DNA of 64,000 nt. Source: Capnocytophaga catalasegens (GTDB taxonomy: Bacteria > Bacteroidota > Bacteroidia > Flavobacteriales > Flavobacteriaceae). The DNA lies in contig NZ_BPMA01000021.1 of assembly GCF_026005215.1 (NCBI RefSeq), positions 110,801-174,800 of the forward strand, written 5' to 3'. How positions within the stretch are numbered: the stretch's first letter is position 1; each line of letters starts with the position of its first letter. Shown here piece by piece: positions 61,427-64,000 of this stretch. The position numbers and the translations under genes are program-made. Below the pieces are notes generated by a model. The model saw only the letters and a list, made by a program, of their open reading frames with translations, did not search any database and was not told the DNA's origin.

Positions 61427-62968
61427 CTATAATGGAGTTCCTTCATTGGTCTTAAACCTATATTCTAAGTACGTATATGCATCGCGCGGCAATATACGAA
61501 TCCAACGTTTGTATTTCAAAAACCATTTAACCCGAATCGATAAAAATCCATTTGTTAAGTATGCTGCAATAAAAGGATGTGCATTCAAACAAATTCGTCC
61601 TTTATATGTACTCTCTGACATTATTTTCTCTAACTCGGTGGTTATTTTATCTATGATAACAATGGGAGCTTCTATCTCTCCCCCTTGATTTGGATTTTCT
61701 TCTCTGGTCTTTATATGCAACTCAGGTCGTACGCGTTGTCGGGTTATTTGAATCAATCCGAACTTACTCGGAGGCAATATTTTATGTTTTGCTCTATCAT
61801 CTTTCATCTCTTCACGAAGAAATTCATACAATTTTTGTCTATTCTCTCCGTTATTCATATCAATAAAATCAACGACAATAATCCCTCCCATATCACGCAA
61901 GCGTAATTGTCTTGCTATTTCTGACGCTGCTATTAAATTAACCTCGTAAGCTGTATTTTCTTGATTGGTTGCTTTGTTAGAATGGTTACCGCTATTCACA
62001 TCAATAACGTGCAATGCTTCGGTATGCTCAATTACCAAATAAGCTCCTTTACTCATTGAAACAGTACGTCCAAAACTTGTTTTTATCTGTCTTTCTATAT
62101 GAAATCTTTCAAAAATAGGTACAGATGATTGATATAGTTTGACAATATTCACTTTATCAGGAGCTATTTCGTACAAATACTCTCGTATTTGGTCATACAA
62201 GGTGTCATCGTTAGTATGTATTCCTGAAAAAGATTCATTGAATACATCACGTAAAATGGCTCCTGCTTTATTAACTTCACTTAATACTTTGGAAGGATAA
62301 TTGGCACGAGGTATCTTTTTGCACATTAAAATCCAGCGATTTACCAAATTTTGCAAATCTTTGTCGAGTTCTGCTACTTTTTTGCCTTGTGCTACGGTAC
62401 GGACAATGACCCCGAAACCTTTGGGCTTTATACTTTGTACTATACGCTTTAATCGGTCTTTTTCTGCTTTGTCCTCTATTTTCTGTGAAATAGAAATTCG
62501 CTCAGAAAAAGGCACTAAAACCAAATAACGCCCTGCAATGGAAAGCTCTGAACTCAATCTTGGCCCTTTGGTTGAAATAGGTTCTTTAACTATCTGTACC
62601 AAAATAGGCTGCCCAGGCTTTAAGACCTCTAAAATACTTCCGTTTTTATTTATATCAGATTCTATTTTGAAATCTTTTAAAGAAAAATCTTTTTGCTTGC
62701 CTGTACTTACATCTTTCACAAATTTCAATAATGTTGTTAGTTGAGGGCCTAAATCATGATAATGCAAGAAAGCCTCTTTCTCATATCCAACATTAACAAA
62801 AGCTGCATTAAGTCCTTGCACAGGTTTATGTATTTTGGCAAGCATAATATCACCTACAGCAATATTATTTGTATCTTCTTCCTTATGTAATTCAATAAGT
62901 TTTCCATTTTTTAATAAAGCAAAATCAACATCAGATGAACCCGAACGAATAATCAATTCTTTATTCAC
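61427..62968 (-). CDS. rng: Ribonuclease G/E family endoribonuclease
   Basis: Processes rRNA and degrades mRNA. 513 residues, near RNase G length (489) and without the long RNase E scaffold tail. An S1 domain at about 37-130 (KPVQGLNAAFVNVGYEKEAF), the RNase H-like/DNase I-like core with catalytic aspartates (ALHVIDVNSG, GIIVVDFIDM) and the usual ITRQRVRP before the zinc-link region. The zinc-link cysteines of RNase E are not obvious. It lies after hup and the small basic protein gene, so it may be co-transcribed with them. Confidence 0.95.
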   Translation of the reverse strand: MNKELIIRSGSSDVDFALLKNGKLIELHKEEDTNNIAVGDIMLAKIHKPVQGLNAAFVNVGYEKEAFLHYHDLGPQLTTLLKFVKDVSTGKQKDFSLKDFKIESDINKNGSILEVLKPGQPILVQIVKEPISTKGPRLSSELSIAGRYLVLVPFSERISISQKIEDKAEKDRLKRIVQSIKPKGFGVIVRTVAQGKKVAELDKDLQNLVNRWILMCKKIPRANYPSKVLSEVNKAGAILRDVFNESFSGIHTNDDTLYDQIREYLYEIAPDKVNIVKLYQSSVPIFERFHIERQIKTSFGRTVSMSKGAYLVIEHTEALHVIDVNSGNHSNKATNQENTAYEVNLIAASEIARQLRLRDMGGIIVVDFIDMNNGENRQKLYEFLREEMKDDRAKHKILPPSKFGLIQITRQRVRPELHIKTREENPNQGGEIEAPIVIIDKITTELEKIMSESTYKGRICLNAHPFIAAYLTNGFLSIRVKWFLKYKRWIRILPRDAYTYLEYRFKTNEGTPL

Positions 62969-63079
62969 GCTGTTATGATTTAATGATTTAATGATTTATA
63001 AAAATATATTTTGTTTACTCTGTGTTAACAAAATCACGAAATACTTTGCAATATTCCAAAGAACTTCACACAAAGTGAA

Positions 63080-63106
63080 AAAAAGTAGTTAAAAAAACTA
63101 CTTTTT
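63080..63106 (-). terminator. Hairpin at the end of the small basic protein gene
   Basis: An 11-bp stem AAAAAGTAGTT with a 5-nt loop; on the minus strand the stem contains the TAG stop of the 30-residue gene. It could attenuate read-through from hup into rng. Confidence 0.6.
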
Positions 63107-63190
63107 CTTTTTATGACGGTTAGCTCTTGCTCTTTTTTTACGTTTGTGCGTTGCTACCTTATGTCTTTTTCTTTTTTTTCCGCTTGGCAT
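63098..63190 (-). CDS. Small basic protein (30 aa), probable ribosomal protein bL38-like
   Basis: MPSGKKRKRHKVATHKRKKR followed by ARANRHKKKK: 30 residues, nearly half of them Lys or Arg, without acidic residues. It lies 29 nt after hup and 129 nt before rng. Such a peptide is a typical rRNA-binding component. A Bacteroidota-specific ribosomal protein, bL38, was found in the Flavobacterium johnsoniae ribosome structure; this could be the same protein, but I cannot check the sequence. It is too small for automated gene finding by length. Confidence 0.8.
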   Translation of the reverse strand: MPSGKKRKRHKVATHKRKKRARANRHKKKK

Positions 63191-63219
63191 AAGCTTATTT
63201 TTTTATAGTTAATACTCCG

Positions 63220-63513
63220 TTATTTTTTTATTTTCACTTTTTTCTTAACTCCTTCTACAAAAACTTTAGAAGCTTTAAACGCTGGTATATTATGTGCTGG
63301 AATTGTAATTGTAGTATTTTTAGAAATATTACGTCCTGTTTTTTCAGCACGTTTTTTTATAATAAAACTACCAAATCCACGTAAATATACATTATTTCCC
63401 TTTTCAAGAGAAGATTTAATTTCTTCCATAAACTTCTCTACGACAGTTTGCACATCTGTCCTATCAATTCCTGAATTATCAGCAATTTTTGCTACAATTT
63501 CTGCTTTGGTCAT
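63220..63513 (-). CDS. hup: HU-family DNA-binding protein
   Basis: A 97-residue histone-like protein that bends and compacts DNA. MTKAEIVAKIADNSGIDRTD, the turn VYLRGFGSFIIKKRAEKTGR and the arm region ITIPAHNIPAFKASKVF are diagnostic; a lysine-rich tail follows. The well-formed promoter is at 63567-63598. The small basic protein gene is next on the same strand. Confidence 0.96.
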   Translation of the reverse strand: MTKAEIVAKIADNSGIDRTDVQTVVEKFMEEIKSSLEKGNNVYLRGFGSFIIKKRAEKTGRNISKNTTITIPAHNIPAFKASKVFVEGVKKKVKIKK

Positions 63514-63566
63514 TTCTTTAAATTTTTAAATTATATACTAATTTTGTTATCTCAGTAATCGGGTTG

Positions 63567-63598
63567 CAAATATACGAATAAAATCTGTAAAAAAACAA
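63567..63598 (-). promoter_or_regulatory. hup promoter
   Basis: On the minus strand TTG (63596-63598), a 21-bp spacer and TATATTTG (63567-63574), 54 nt before the hup start. Confidence 0.75.
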
Positions 63599-63734
63599 GC
63601 TAATTGATTAAAATTTAATGAAATAACTTAAAAAAAATTTTGTTACTAATTTTATAAGCTTTTTACATTACACAAAATTAAGCTACTAAGATGTATTTTA
63701 ATTGGAGAAATATTCCATAAATCAATAAAAAATT

Positions 63735-64000
63735 TTATATATCAACCATTATTCTGTTAAAATCTATCCAAAAGTTAGGATATGATTTAGATACAACATC
63801 AGCATCATTGATGACAATCGGTACACACAGGGAAAGTGGTGCAAATGCCATCGCCATTCGATGATCATTATAGGTATCAATTTTTACATTTTCAACTATT
63901 TGAAAAGGAATGATTTTTATTTTTTCATCTGTAATATAAACTTGTGCACCAAGCTTGCTAAGCTCTATTTTTAGAGCTTCTAATCGATTTGTTTCTTTTA
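63735..64000 (-). CDS. aroA: 3-phosphoshikimate 1-carboxyvinyltransferase, C-terminal part (partial)
   Basis: EPSP synthase of the chorismate pathway. Only the last ~88 residues are in the window; the start lies beyond 64000. The frame reads KETNRLEALKIELSKLGAQV and then DTYNDHRMAMAFAPLSLCVP, where NDHRMAMA is the conserved C-terminal AroA motif, and ends in RIMVDI. Its position next to hup is not an obvious operon. aroK, which makes its substrate, is also in the window, 55 kb away. Confidence 0.93.
   Translation of the reverse strand, partial: KETNRLEALKIELSKLGAQVYITDEKIKIIPFQIVENVKIDTYNDHRMAMAFAPLSLCVPIVINDADVVSKSYPNFWIDFNRIMVDI

Overview
The window is a low-GC chromosome segment from a member of the Bacteroidota, most likely a flavobacterium (Flavobacteriales; a Capnocytophaga-like organism would fit, but I cannot prove the genus). 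The evidence is the fused lpxC-fabZ gene, repeated TAnnTTTG promoter cores (several with a TTG about 19-21 bp upstream), the general lack of Shine-Dalgarno sequences, glutamine synthetase III, a DNA polymerase III alpha with a fused N-terminal exonuclease, an ExbB/ExbD/ExbD operon, and DUF4271/DUF4296/hemD neighbours. Most of the content is housekeeping; no phage, transposase, CRISPR array or secondary-metabolite cluster was seen.

Layout. 1-8.1 kb: lipid A genes (lpxC-fabZ, lpxA), efp, then a very AT-rich block with a 42-bp tandem array, a DUF6261-like gene, DUF3137, LemA, asnA and a second lpxD. 8.3-11.5 kb: tRNA-Leu and two tRNA-Lys, aroK, a split ThrE/YjjP-YjjB exporter, pepE. 11.6-21.5 kb: exonuclease-fused dnaE, a Y_Y_Y/LuxR sensor-regulator, and a membrane protein-regulator-creD operon. 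21.7-28.4 kb: two inverted secreted YD-repeat paralogues around DUF456, two tRNA-Glu, rpsT, a frame-disrupted lipoprotein gene and a phosphoglucomutase. 28.7-37.1 kb: mdh, hemD with DUF4271/DUF4296, two envelope proteins, an XRE regulator, an acyltransferase and GSIII. 37.1-47.4 kb: a structured intergenic repeat element, uvrA, tatD, an acyltransferase, ansA, tRNA-Ser, the exbB/exbD operon, an outer-membrane barrel protein and mscL. 47.5-54.6 kb: clpX, a DUF4139 fusion protein, tig-clpP, ald, doxX. 54.8-64 kb: a putative porin, the second DUF6261-like locus with its own 42-bp array, a lipoprotein, PAP2-tatA, DUF445, hup, a 30-residue basic protein, rng and the end of aroA.

Much of the window serves the envelope: lipid A synthesis, LemA/DUF3137, CreD, ExbB/ExbD energisation, MscL, a porin, PAP2 phosphatase, TatA and lipoproteins. 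A second theme is protein quality control (tig-clpP and clpX).

The most unusual signal is a matched pair of loci 54 kb apart. Each encodes a 235-residue DUF6261-like protein. Each has the same promoter core and start-site sequence and, about 190 bp upstream of the start codon, an array with a 42-bp period. The two arrays do not share sequence; only period and placement are the same. Other points of interest are a 487-bp element with 17-bp terminal inverted repeats and internal 81-82-bp repeats between glnN and uvrA, a lipoprotein gene with a poly(A) frameshift, a lipoprotein whose signal peptide is cut by a stop codon, and a DUF4139 protein carrying a piece that looks like the N terminus of a TonB-dependent receptor.
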